Below, one piece after another: positions 38,340-53,500 of a stretch of DNA of 64,000 nt (the first letter of the stretch is position 1; every line of letters begins with the position of its first letter). The notes beneath the pieces were generated by a model, which was not told the DNA's origin, searched no databases, and saw nothing but the letters and a program-made list of their open reading frames with translations. Position numbers and translations under genes: made by a program. Source of the stretch: Adineta ricciae (taxonomy: Eukaryota > Rotifera > Eurotatoria > Adinetida > Adinetidae); the NCBI GenBank assembly GCA_905250025.1, contig CAJNOJ010000025.1, forward strand, positions 587,632 through 651,631. The letters run 5' to 3'.

Positions 38340-39668
38340 ATTTCACTTTTCTGAAACAGATTATCAATCAATTTGCAGCAAAGTCTCTGTGGTTCATCTC
38401 CCATTGCTTATCCGGCCCCCGTCATTTACGTCGCCGTTCAATTCCATTGGCTCTTACTTTAACATTCCTACTTCCTCTGATACTATTCTTCATGAACATC
38501 GCTTGCACTTTAAAGCGTTCCATCAATGAATCACTCCGCTCTGATTACGACATGTTAGTATTGGATGTCAACTGCTTTGCTTTTGTCTTAGGCTGACTGT
38601 TGATTCAAGCAAATACGAAGAAATGTTAATGTGATTGATAAAATCCTGATTGCTTCAGTTCATTGTCTACTTGTCCATGAAAAAGCCGTACGATCGAAAT
38701 TCTCCGATCGGATCTTATTGTTGGCATGGATTGATCGCTTTGACCGGTTCTTTTAGTGGAGTTTAGTTATTAAATCAGTTAAACATCGTTTGTGCCGCAT
38801 ACATTTATGATAGTATCCATAAAATCCTAATCGCTTTTGTCGTCATTTCCTATTTTATTGCCTGTCTACCATCCATCACAGGTAGTGAAACTCAGCCGAT
38901 GAAACAAAGTCACCTGCTAGTCGCGTTTTTCTAGGGAATGAAGATTAATTTAACGCTAGCTGATATTGATCTACAATTCTTCTTTGACGTGAGACTGGAT
39001 CTGATCGGATGGACTTGTTTAAATCTTTGTTTTCTGCTTCAAACCATGAACTTATACACATACCACCGACTTTTGTTCTCGTCGTTTGTCAACAAATCTT
39101 CCAAGCTTTTCAATTAATATGGAATGAAGGCACACATCTTCAAAATAACAAGATGAAAACAGATCCCATTGACTTCTTAAGCGTATTTAGTTGCCTCTGC
39201 TGGATTCCATTTCTTTGGTAAATCAAAAGAACCTTTCTAACTTTCTCCAAAACAATTTTTCGTTTAAGCATCTACCTTGACACTTGTGAATTACCCCATC
39301 GAACGAATATATCTTCTCGTATCTTTTTACTCTTTCTCATTAGTATCATCATACATCGTAGTACGTATAATCAACGAAAATTCGAACAATTACATAAAAA
39401 GAATATTAAATTAATGACGTTTCACGATGGATTTCTTTCATTGACATCAACTTACTCGTCTCTATGTCAACATTTATTTTATCTTGGTTCGTATTTAATT
39501 GATGCTTCCAGCAATAAGTTATTCTTTTGTTCTATTTAGCAAACCTAATCATATTGATCTCCTGCGCATTGCCTTGTCGTTCAATGGCTATTCCATGGAT
39601 CCTACCCATATATAACGGTCTAGTTGATTATCATAAAATTCAACAGAAAGGTTTCCCTTTTCTTTAAT
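38340..39668 (+). pseudogene. Decayed sterol reductase (ERG24/LBR/DHCR7 family)
   Basis: Pieces in the family's order can be read: a TM segment IPLALTLTFLLPLILFFMN, RNSPIGSYCWHGLIALTGSF, DIDLQFFFDVRLDLIGW (family FDFKYFCELRPGLIGW), FQAFQLIWNEG (family YVGDALWHEE), FLSVFSCLCWIPF (family GDLVWVPFTY), IFLLFLISIIIHRSTYNQ (family IxxIGYYIFRSANSQK) and ANLIILISCALPCRS (family GDLIMALAWSLPCG). Host-type introns remain (38889-38933; near 39218-39268; about 39491-39540). It looks broken: in-frame stops occur before the LIGW block, a frameshift lies right after it (about 39040), and the HPNYLGD and HREARDE motifs near the C-terminus are lost. It probably represents a dead duplicate of a membrane sterol C14/C7 reductase; an alternative is a live but very divergent gene. 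Confidence 0.6.
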
Positions 39669-41285
39669 AAGATATACTGTAATTGCGAAGACATTAGAAA
39701 AGAAAAGGAAAGAAAAGAACTTTCGTATCAAAGTCTCTGCTTGCGTTTATTTTCCTCGAGGGAGCGACAAAGCGAGTCATCAATCGATGATAATGCATTG
39801 TTCTCAAGATTATAAAAGAACATTGTTTTAGTGTCTGAAAATATGAAATAACGAAGCAAAACATCGTCACGATCTATTGCATTCCTCGGTGGGTATTAAT
39901 CTATCGAAGTAAATGTAATTCGAGTAGAAAATACTGCAAAACAAATATAACAGATGCTTCTTAATATATCCGCGTGATGTGTAGATCTATTTAATGTAAC
40001 TATTCTTATCTTCTTCCAATAGAACAGTTGTATCAATAGGAAATAATGTTTGATTTCTATTTTTTTTCGACATGTTTATTGACGATTCTTAAGTGACAGT
40101 CAGCCATAGGAAAAACAGCAGATATCTGCGTCGATGTTTTTCTCGACAAATCATTGCGAATCGCTGATCAGATGTTTTCCTCCACAAACATACGAGCCAA
40201 TATCAAGTTGTGACTGTCGGGTAGGTTAGAAAGTGTGGAGTAGCATTTCTAATCTATTGATTTCGCTGATCAGAAGTACTCTTTTCTTTGGAACTTACAT
40301 CGGAAGGGGGCTTTTGTATTGTAATTGTCTGGACAGTTTCGAGTTCTTTCTTTCTTTTTCTGATTTGGTTTTGTTTACATTTGAGGAGAATGAAGCAGAA
40401 GGAGAAATACGAGACAGAAAGGAAAAAGGAATCAAAGTAAATTCAATCAGGAAAAATAGCGAGATAGACAGAGAGAGACAGAGACAGTGACGCGATTTCT
40501 CATCAAAGCTGTTCCTACCGATAATGATAACGACATTACAAGAGACGCGAAATAGATTGTATTATTTTACGTGGTTTTTTATTAATAACAAGACAAGAAG
40601 AGAAGAATAACGAGATGTATATTCGTTGTTTTGGTGTGACACAGTCTAATATTGGTAGATCAAGTATAACACTACGATAATTTCGATTATCTACGTATTT
40701 TGTGTTATTTTTCTGTCATCATCGACAACAATAACGATCTGTCATCAGTCTTCTTTCGTCTCTGCTTGATATTCTTTTATATCTCTATTGCAAAATACAC
40801 TTTGAATTGACAGTGAATTCCCTTGTTGGCAGAAATTAATACCATCGAGTGCCGATTCTTCATTCAACAAATCGAACTTGTCAGATGGGAGACGCGAAAG
40901 AAATTATCTCTTTTAGCTTTTTTCTATTTTTGTAATTCAATATAAAAGCTATCGAGATAATAAAAGAATTTTGCCGTAAGATGAGGACAAAACGGCAAAT
41001 GCATTCATCAATGTCACATATCATTGCGTATGCATACGTGCATTAGAATAATCAGAAGAAATGAGTGTTTTCTCTTTTCTTGCGTTTTTTTTTCTTCTTC
41101 TTTTAATTTGATACTTTATCAACAGTAGAAGTGCATACTTTCCTTTTCTCTCACCTGTTTCTTTCGTGAATCATTTGGTTCTTTGACTTGCTTCGATTAA
41201 CACATTTATTTGACAAAAGGAAACCAACGTCACAAGAATCGCTTCCATCTCCAGAGATTCGTTTGACCTTTTCCTCGTATGTATG
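39669..41285. other. Intergenic region, no gene supported
   Basis: Low-complexity T/A stretches and no splice-supported coding frames. It leads into a TATA-like promoter at 41286. Confidence 0.45.
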
Positions 41286-41296
41286 TATATAAATAG
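41286..41296 (+). promoter_or_regulatory. TATA-like element before the 41564 receptor
   Basis: TATATAAATAG, followed about 25-30 nt downstream by a pyrimidine/A-rich start-like context (GCACTATAGAC). It lies about 275 nt before the ATG at 41564, so a 5' UTR of that order is implied. Confidence 0.35.
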
Positions 41297-41563
41297 CTGT
41301 TCAGCTCATCTTTGCACTATAGACAAGTCAAAAACGGTCGTTATTTCTGAATTAATGGACCGGAATAGAGACGAGAGTTATCGTGTACATATATTCTTCG
41401 TCATTGTATTGCCATTTCTTTCGCTTAGAGACATCTAATAGATTCTGTAGCTTACACATTATTTGACGCTATTCCTTCTCTGTCGATCTTACCTAATGAG
41501 GCTTTTCTGTGTTTCTGTTGATCTATCTTGCAGCTTATATTTGTAGAAACATAAAGAACAAAA

Positions 41564-42898
41564 ATGACAGCAACATGTACATTGAAAGAATACGAATTAC
41601 TCGATGGCACATCCACGCAAAAGTTATTCATTCATGTTACACCAGCTATAATTACTATTGGCTTACTTGGAAACATTCTTACCATGTGTGTATTCATAAT
41701 CACAGATCTCAAACGACAATCAGTGTCTATTTTAACCATTACCTTAGCGATTGTTGATTCTCTAGTGCTGCTTATACCTGTTTCACTTTTGTGGTTAGAA
41801 ACTTTATTAAAACGAGAATTAACCGATGCATCACCATTTTGGTGTCGAACGCATGGTAGGTTCTTTGGCACAGACAGGTGATCGGTATGCTTGTTTTTGT
41901 CATCTAGGATTTTTTGATCTAACGTTTACGTGCTGCTCGAGTTGGTTGATGGTGTTCATTGCATTTGAACGCTTTTGTGCTGTTTGGCTGCCTCATCAAA
42001 ATAAAGTTCTATTTACTCATCGAAAAATCTTTTTTCTTGTTCTATCGCTTCTGCTCGTATCAACAATGCTATCAACCTGGTTTATATTTGTCGTGAAAAT
42101 GGTTACAAAAACACGAACACCTAATTTAACACATACCTCATCATCAATATTTCGTAGTTCTCTAAAGTATGTTTAAATTTTCTCTTGTCTCGGGTACTTC
42201 TGTTCTCAAGTAGTCGTTCTCTCAACAGAAATATCACGGAAAACATTCTCTTCTGGCAATCTTGGCCATCGGTATCAGATAATTCGACTTCACCCTACTA
42301 TGCCAAGTGTGGCGTTTACAATGATAGTCTCTACGATTCGATGGGCATGGTTTCAGTTGTAATCAACTATTTCCTTCCATTTCTGTTCGTTTTATTATTA
42401 AATTCAACTGTTATTTATCGTCTGTGTCGACGTGGTATGGTTGAATTAGCATCATCAATAACCGTTACATTGACACTTGTGTGTCTCGTTCATCTCTTAT
42501 GTACATTGCCCTTTCAATGTTGGTGGATTTACTATGAAGTTCCTGACCAAACCGGTGACTGTTCGTGGTTGAAGAAGAAACTCACCTGGCGTACGATAAC
42601 ATTTACAATACGAAATATTAATTACATGGCGAATTTCTTTCTTTATTCATGTTCATCGAAACTATTTCGCGATGAATTAAAAGGCTTAATACTTTTATGT
42701 TTATTACCACACGAGAAATATCAAAGTTATCACTACCGACGACAATCATTGTATGACAATATGCAGCAACAGAACGTTTCACTCATTCGATTAATCATGC
42801 GCAGGCTAAGTCGATCGCCAGACTATCCAAATGGTAATGTAATTGTTAATCCAATTGGTGCCGCTGAGCATGACAATGATCCTGTTACTAATCTTTAA
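41564..42898 (+). CDS. Rhodopsin-family GPCR, divergent (406 aa)
   Basis: Exons 41564-41855, 41908-42166 and 42229-42898 join in frame. Seven hydrophobic segments: TM1 IGLLGNILTMCVF, TM2 ILTITLAIVDSLVLL, TM3 ends IAFERFCAVWLP (ERF in place of DRY), TM5 INYFLPFLFVLLLN, TM6 VCLVHLLCTLPFQCWW, TM7 NYMANFFLYSCSSKLFRDEL (NFFLY for NPxxY). Cys in FWCRTHG and KCGVYN can form the loop disulfide. NIT and NST are glycosylation sites in loop 2. Ligand unknown; peptide receptors such as FMRFamide-like are plausible. It is not a close copy of the 8-10 kb pair. The tail is long and Arg/Gln-rich. Confidence 0.78.
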
Positions 42899-42958
42899 AA
42901 TAGAATGAAATATCAACTGCTAAACCTTATACACATTCCTAATTTGTATGCACATAAT

Positions 42959-42964
42959 AATAAA
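42959..42964 (+). terminator. Poly(A) signal of the 41564 receptor
   Basis: AATAAA 61 nt after the stop at 42898. Confidence 0.45.
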
Positions 42965-43788
42965 TGGAACTCTATATATATACATCAATATGTAGATTGC
43001 CTTTCTTTGATACCGAAAACATAACGAATTCATTTCTCCATATTTGATCTGATCATTTCAGTTTGCTGACCTGCTTTAGTATTGATTGAAAGCTATTTAA
43101 TGAATTTCTAATAGAGTGTCGAAAGGAATCTTGTAATAAGCTGAATAACTCAGCGGAAAGGAAGAGCGAAGCTTTTGACCTTGGGAGAGCACGTCTGTTT
43201 CCTATTTATAATTTGATTTGGGTGAAAGGATCATTAAATTGAAAAGTGCTTTGCTTTTATTAAGCTCGTACATAATAAACACGAGCAATCGCCATCGGAA
43301 CATGATATTCTGACGGAAAATTATCTCGGTTAATTGATTTCTCGATGATTGAGAGAAGACATTCGAGAAACGATGACAATCGTATTATCTGCGTGAATAC
43401 CTTGATTTTTCTCCGTCGGCGAATTTCTCAGTGTAGTAAAAATAATTTGTTTAATTCACTCATTTTCTTTTTACACTTGAACGCGCCTTTTTCCGAGAAA
43501 AAAGCGAAGAGTATTATTCATAATACATTAAACAAATATTCTCTGCCGTCTATTTTGTCATTCGGTCCTTAATCATTCTATGAAGACTCAGTTCTCATCT
43601 GCCATGTGCTTGAAATTGAAAACTCCGCATTCATTTTACGTTTATTAATAGTTTTATTTATATATTTCGACGTATAATACGCGTTCTTTGCCTCAAGTAC
43701 ACAAGTTGCATGAATAATTATTCTAAGACAAAAATAGTACAAGAAGATTCAGTTTTCAAGCAGTAGCAACATTGCCGAATGGAAACGC
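42965..43788. other. Convergent intergenic region
   Basis: Between the receptor's poly(A) signal and the 3' end of the thioredoxin reductase gene. Nothing recognised. Confidence 0.45.
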
Positions 43789-46506
<2,718 letters not shown>

Positions 46507-46903
46507 ACAACAATTTACTTGAAGGAAAAAAAACTTCTGTTCTTTTTATATTTCAGTTATCTAAAACAGAAAGGAAAAGAAAGTATTTAATGAATCATAG
46601 AAAATCTTATCAACGTCATTCATAAACAGGTAATATGACGAGAACAGAATTACCGAGAAGTTCGTACTTCTCAACAACATAGGTAAACCATCAACATAAA
46701 TTCTGCGATACAGAGGAAGCAAAGCATCTGGTTCAATAAACTTACGAAAAGAAAAATCTTCCACCTGTGCGTTAAGCTGTGTATAAATATGAAAAGAAGC
46801 AAACATGCAGCGTCATCATGACCATGTGTGTTAGTTTATTGAATAAAAAGGAAAACAAATCTGATGTTACAACAATGAAATAGTCACCGATATATTTCTC
46901 TAC

Positions 46904-47203
46904 TTATCGACCAGTTGGCGATGTCGTGGCACGGAATAACGAGCTATATTCTGGATCAGCTCGAATGCGTTTCACTTCACGCTCTAACTCGATTTGAGCT
47001 TGAGGACAATCTTTCAAATTCACTACTTTGTAGATGAGATAAAACAATGAATAAAAACCAAATATAGCAATGCCAAGAAATGGAACGGTTAAGATCAATC
47101 GATGTAAAAACGATGGTAAACTTATCGGAAAAAGTCCTAGAAGAACCAGCAGCCATAGAATCAACACTCCAATGCATATTGGTAAAACTGTTTTCGGATT
47201 CAT
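46904..47203 (-). CDS. DPM3: Dolichol-phosphate mannose synthase subunit 3
   Basis: Single exon, 99 aa, ATG at 47203. Two hydrophobic N-terminal helices (VLPICIGVLILWLLVLLGLF; LTVPFLGIAIFGFYSLFYLI) precede a soluble tail with KDCPQAQIELEREVKRIRAD, matching the human DPM3 tail ([20 protein letters not shown]). Length and layout match the family (92 aa in human). DPM3 is an ER membrane subunit that anchors the catalytic subunit DPM1, which makes dolichol-P-mannose for N-glycans, O-mannose and GPI anchors. It lies about 400 bp upstream of the thioredoxin reductase start and about 310 bp downstream of the Dop1 stop, on the same strand. Confidence 0.85.
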   Translation of the reverse strand: MNPKTVLPICIGVLILWLLVLLGLFPISLPSFLHRLILTVPFLGIAIFGFYSLFYLIYKVVNLKDCPQAQIELEREVKRIRADPEYSSLFRATTSPTGR

Positions 47204-47316
47204 GATCTAAAATAAGACAAGTTGTAGGTTTTATTTACAATAAATAAGCACATTAACATCAATAAAGTTGGTGATTTATTTTCGTATGAGAAATAATAAG
47301 AATAATAAACGGAAAG

Positions 47317-47345
47317 AAGGAGAGAGAGAGAGAGAGAGAGAGATT
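47317..47345. repeat. GA dinucleotide microsatellite
   Basis: About 13 GA units upstream of DPM3. It could act as a GAGA-type promoter element, but that is only a possibility. A shorter CT run lies at 49291-49306 inside a Dop1 intron. Confidence 0.7.
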
Positions 47346-47513
47346 GGTTTTCTTTAAACATTGCAGTATTGATAACAAAGAAGGAAAAGAGATGTAAACT
47401 AATCAACTGTTCTTTGGTTTGTCGGAGAGGACAAAAGGAAAAAATATCGAAATATTTTGGCACATTGTTACGTTTTTCTATCAACAAAATAAACTTAGAA
47501 TAAATAAATTGTC

Positions 47514-50500
47514 TTATATCCAATATTCAACGAAATCTTCTAATACACTTGTCTCGATCTCGCTCATTGTGTCTTCCTTTATCGAATTCGCCGACGACGA
47601 ATCCGATTTTCGATAAGACGACGTATGATTCATCGATTTATTCTTCTTTTTCGACGAATCTTTACTTTTCGACAACGAAAGTTGTTTGTTTAATGGATGA
47701 GAATTTCTTGAAACCGAATGTTGATAATGATGATGATCGTACGTATGTATACGTGTCAAACAATTGAAAAATGGATATAATTCAACAATATGTGTTATTG
47801 TACGTAGGCGGAGGAGTGGACGAGTGGAACTTTTGATGGTTGGAAGACGATCACGTATCGAAGTTGACATTGATTGTAGTTTTCTTTCGAGAAGTTTGTT
47901 TAAACGAATAGAAAAAGCGATAAATGTATCGACAGGCGACTTGCGATCAGTTGTATCTTCGTCAGTGACAAATGCAGAACGAAATCTATTTGAAAAGAAT
48001 CAAAATAGATATTCAATTTCAGGGAGGAAACTAGAGGACGTACAGTTGAAAGTGATGTAATTCCGAATAAGGCATTGCTAAAAGAACGTCGAGTAATTTA
48101 CAGGCGTATAGATACATTTTTAAAGCAGGACTAGCACTTGTAACATTGGTTGTAGCCAACTCATTGTTTACCATTCGTTGAACATGAGATCTGAATGAAG
48201 ATGTCAAACGGATGATCGAAATTTTTTTAAGGAAATGCGTCATCTTACTTTGTTTCACCTTCTAAATCTGATAAAAGATCTTGTTCAAGTTGTAGCAAAA
48301 CTTGAATCAGTTCGGCCATTAAGATAGGCCATAAGGAAATTAGATTTTTCGTTGAAATTCTCAGTAATAACACTCGAAGAAACAGAAACATTTGCGTGTG
48401 TAAAATCGGGACTTGTGGTAACTTCAACAAATCAGCAATACGTTCGAGAATTTCAGGTAATTGTCGATTGTATTGATCCTTTTCTGATGCATAAATAACA
48501 AACGCAAATCGTTTGACTAACATCGCACGTTGTTCATATTCATGTTCCTTTGATACAAATAAACCCGTTTGAACCGTATTGATTTTCGTCATTACATCTC
48601 GGAATGATGTCGGGCGTTCATTAGTGATCATGTTGTCGACAATCGTTTTCCATGAATGTAATGCCGAGATGTCTAATTGAAAGAATGCGACATCGAATAA
48701 TTGCTCAAACGCTTCCTTTTTCCAGGCTTTGCGTGTATAGGAATATTGAGAAATATTCATTAGGAGAGCAGATGCCGACCGGTACGAAGGCGCATTGGCT
48801 GCGACATGTGTGCGTACGTATGGCATTACGTTAGTAACGAGATTTTGTAAATACGGGAGAACAACACGATCTTTTTCGTCGGTTCGATTGTAGACAATAT
48901 CAAGTAAAGTTGCTGCATGCTCAGCAAGGACAGAGAGCGCAAGTAGACTGTAATTTCCACTGGTATTATGATCTGTGGTATTGATAGATTGTGTGGTAAC
49001 TAAAATAAGAAGAAAGCGGCAGGTGTGATGAAGATATACATTGAATATTCTCTTATTATTAGTCGAAAGAGTTCATAGACAAGAGTCAAGCTTTTATAAA
49101 TAATTAATACAACTATGTGGATGAATATTCCATGTGAATTTCTCTTGTTAATTTCATTAGTAGGTTCAAGAAAATGAATACCTCTCTGTGCCGCGTTCGA
49201 AATAGTATACGGGGCGATTTTAGCAGAAAATTTGTCGAATAGATCAACTACGGACAGCAATTTTTCACGTACTAAACATATTTCATCATTCTTTCTCTCT
49301 CTCTCTCCCGATTATATCTTTCTTTATATCTACTAACCATCAAAATCAGCTGGATCGTCACCGAGGATCGGTCCACTTTCGTTTGTGGCAATTAGACTAG
49401 ATGATACTGTTTGAGTTGTAGTTAAACCGCTTTTCACCGATTGCGTATCAGGTTGTGCAACACGAACTTGTAAATTCTTTCGTAACCAAGTGGTTTGTTC
49501 AAGTGACGAAGCAACGATGGTATTACAATTATCCAGAACTTTCATGGTAATGTCCTATTGCAAACAAAACACGAAAGATATTCTTTCCGGATCAGTATTT
49601 TCTTTACTTGTAAATCTCTGAGATCCTTTCGTTCGACGAGAGACGGCGATTGTTTGATGTAAAAACTTAGAATTCTAAAGAAAAGAACAGAGATGAAAAT
49701 ATTCAAATGTGGTTATTCTTCTAACCTGATCATTAAGAATATCGCAGGTGGAGAGATCGATTGTGATAAACACTCTTTGAACATAAGCACTAATGTCGAC
49801 CAGCAATCTACCGAGAGCTTCTTTTGATATTGTAAATATGCTAAGAGGAATTGAAGACACCAGACATCATAGTTTTGTTTTTTCTAAACAAAATGATACA
49901 TATGATAATCAATGAATATCAAATGCGAGAAGAAGATAAGCTCGAGTAAATGCTGTATCAAATCAAAAAAGAAGGAATATATGTAGATAAGAGTATACCC
50001 ATGATTTCTCCGAAACTGTCATGTTATAGAGTGCCGATAGCTGTAAAAACTAATCCAAAAGACACGAACTTCCGATTATTTCGACTATCTTTTCAAACTT
50101 TACCTTGTCTCTTGCGCTCAATTGAGTTCGTATTAACTCATTCATATGGGGTATCATATCGTTAAGTGTATATCCACTAATATTCATAACAATATCGATC
50201 AGAGCTTGCGTTTCACCGATGTTATCTCTTGGCATTGTTAAGATTGTTGTTCGTGATGATCGATCAAGTGTTGATTCAGTGGTTGCTGGAGTCTTCTGTA
50301 ATGTTCGTTGCTGTCGTTTTCGTTCGCCCCAACATTGAGCTACTGCGCTGATGAATGACACTCCATTCGATTTGGTTAATGACGAAAGAAAGTCCAGTAT
50401 GGTTTGACGAATATGTCGAGCATTGTGAATCGGCCAAAGGTGATTCGTGGTTTGATGAACTGGCAGAGATGTTAAGATTGTTTGATCGATCGTATGATCG

Positions 50501-53500
50501 AATAGAAATGGTTCAGATATCGTTTTCCAAACGAATAGTATGCTCGAAAGAATCGATGGAAGTTGATTAAGTATTAATTGCCGCGCATCGGAGAGATCAC
50601 GTTCGTTGATGGTGATCTAGATATGAGAATCGAAATAGACACAAATCGAGTAAATTCAATCGTTTACTGTTTTCATCCAATGTTGTGGACAGACTGTTTG
50701 AGCTGAGAATTGTCCGTACGTAATCGAATTGCCATGAATACAATAGTTGCATATGTAAGACAAACGTTGAATTAAATGTACGATGTACTCCATCACATCA
50801 AAGTATGGCAGTTGTCTAAAGAAACGAGATTTCGATCTTGCAATGTTCTACTTCCAACGAATTCTTACTTGAATTTGATCTTAGTTCCTTGTTGTTGATT
50901 GTGAGCTTGAACAACGAAACATAAATTTCGACAGATTTGCTCAATAACCAAACTGCTAATTGATTTCAACGATGAACCACAATGTGGTAAAATCCGTACG
51001 ACTAAACCAATGATATGTCGATGATTTTCAATGAAATCAATTTGTTTCAAATATTGCAATATTGACGAAAGAAAAAGACTCTGGTTCACAATGGGCTGGT
51101 TTTCGATATATCGTAATGAATTCGTCGATGTGTTTACTTGAGTATTTTTGGTAATTAAACTAATGAAATCTAAATCGGGTTGCTGTCGAAATTGAAATAA
51201 GGATAAATTAGAATAGTCATTCGATTTGAATTGAACACTATTTGATGTCGCTGAAGCATGAATTGGCGTTTGATTAGAAGTCAAATCATGTCGATGTTGA
51301 TAGTATTGAAGAATGTTTTCTAACAGAATCATTTCTTCAATTAATCCAACCAATTCTCTCAAATATTGTCGAGTTAATTCGTCATAGATTGATTCAACAT
51401 TATAATCATAGATCGCTTTCGTCAAGGTTTTACTTCGGCTAAGTCGCGTTTTGTGATTTATCTTCTCAATAATCGTATTGAACAAATGTAAAACCGTCTT
51501 CTGAAAGGACAGTTTTTGAAATAAATCATAGATGTAATTAATCAATTGCAGATTCGTATGAAAATTTTCCATACATATAATCGACAGATCATGACAGATA
51601 CGTTTTAACAATGTTAATGAACGTATGTGAACTTTACGATTTCCTTGCATATCGTGCATATTCAATCGATGTTCGAATGACTTCGAGTAATAACTACGAG
51701 TATAGATCAAAAGTATGTTAATCAATGTATATAAATAAGATTGATGTTGATTAACAGATGCGTTTTCTAATGAAGAATAGAAATTTTTTCCTTCGATAGC
51801 CCGACGATGTCTCAGTGAAAGTTCATGTAGACGTGTATTGTGCATATTGATCGGCGAGGTTTGGATATTTGTTGTGATTAGCAATGTGTGAATTAATTGT
51901 TGAGGAATGAGATCGATTAAACTTTCGATAATGTTCAAAGCGAATGTAACACGATTGTAATCATAAGGTTGACTGTAGAGTAGAAAATACGCAAGATGAA
52001 AGTCGAGTTTTTTCGAGCGATCGATCGCATCGAGTTTTTTAGTATTGACAGGAATTGATTGCGATTCATTCAAAGATTTAACTGGACTGGACGATTGCTC
52101 CGAAATGCCATCGATCGTGACAGCATGTGGAATTGGACCAACCGAATGCGGACGACGAGAATTGAGATTATTATTTATTGTTGTGTTAATAAGTTGTGTG
52201 TCATTCAATGAATCAGTTTCAGTTGAGGTTTCTTCATGAAGTGATGCATACATACGTGGGATATTACTAGAACTACCTTTTGGACTGTTGCATTCAATTC
52301 CACTATTATTTCGACTGAAGACTGTGGGCATTGTGGGTGCACGCCGTTTGACAGTTCTGGATGATGTCGAAATTGTTGGTGAGACGGACCGACTGTTGGA
52401 AAGACTAGGTTGAGAAAGGCTCAATGTCGTTGGCGGTTTCATCGAACTCGATTTCATTGGTTGAGGTGATGATTGTTTCAAATGGTAGACCATTTCACCG
52501 GTATCAGTACAACTTATTGCACAAATCTAAATCAAAGAAAATTTATCGTATTTTTAGGCATATTTCATGATTATCTCTTGGATTTACTCGTTTTTCTTCG
52601 TCACTTTCTTCCTGTTCGCCATCATCGTCATTATCATAATTCTCATCTTCTTCATCTTCATCTTCATCGTCATTCTCTTCAGCATCATCATCCAGCAGTA
52701 CAGAAAATGTGATTTCATTGATATCTCCAACACTCATGTCATCTGTATCATTGCTAACACTACTCTCTTGAGGTTGGTAGTTCGTATTCGCTGAGACTTG
52801 ATCGAGTGGTCGATTCACAAAATATTCTCGATGAGCAGTTGGATGCAATTTCTGCACACTAATCCGTGCCGTGTCCGGATTTAATAACATAATAAGAATA
52901 ATATCAAATATTCGATACATATCTCCTACAAAAGAAACATTCGGTTAATTTTCAAAACGAAATGTTCATGTTTACTGTGAACAAAACAATCGTATGTCCA
53001 TTGTTGTACGATTGATTTTAAACAATGATTGTTCGATTCATTTAAAATACTTATAACAATAAGTAAACAACGTTCGAATGTCTTCGTTAAATGTCCATAA
53101 GTAACAATGGATATATCTCGCGTTGAATTCCACAATTTAAAGAATCGTCTATAAGCATCGATAAGAATCAACTCATGTTCGTATTGTTGGATATGCGTCG
53201 ACGATAGTTGATTACAAATGAGATCTTCACAATCACAATTCGGTAACATCGAATGAAGCATTGATAAGATTCTTGATGCTTTCAAATTGTAGTGTCGTTC
53301 GTATTTATCGCTTAGATGTTCCCATAGATACGCAGTTATGTGCTGAAAGAAGAGTGTTTCGTTGATGAGCAAGGAAACTTGTTCTTGGTTGAATGATGGA
53401 ATGATAGAAACATTATCAGGAAGTTTCAAACTTGTTCCGTTTGATATATCAGCCGAATTATCTGAAGTTTTCGGATTACAAAGACATAAGGTATAGCCGA

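Noticed and set aside
46561-46806. 81-codon minus frame between DPM3 and thioredoxin reductase
   Set aside because: No domain, atypical composition, lies in the short intergenic/UTR region.
47317-47345. GA tract as a functional element
   Set aside because: A simple microsatellite; listed as a repeat only.
52543-52920. Acidic frame as a separate gene
   Set aside because: It is an internal disordered segment of Dop1, flanked by in-phase exons.
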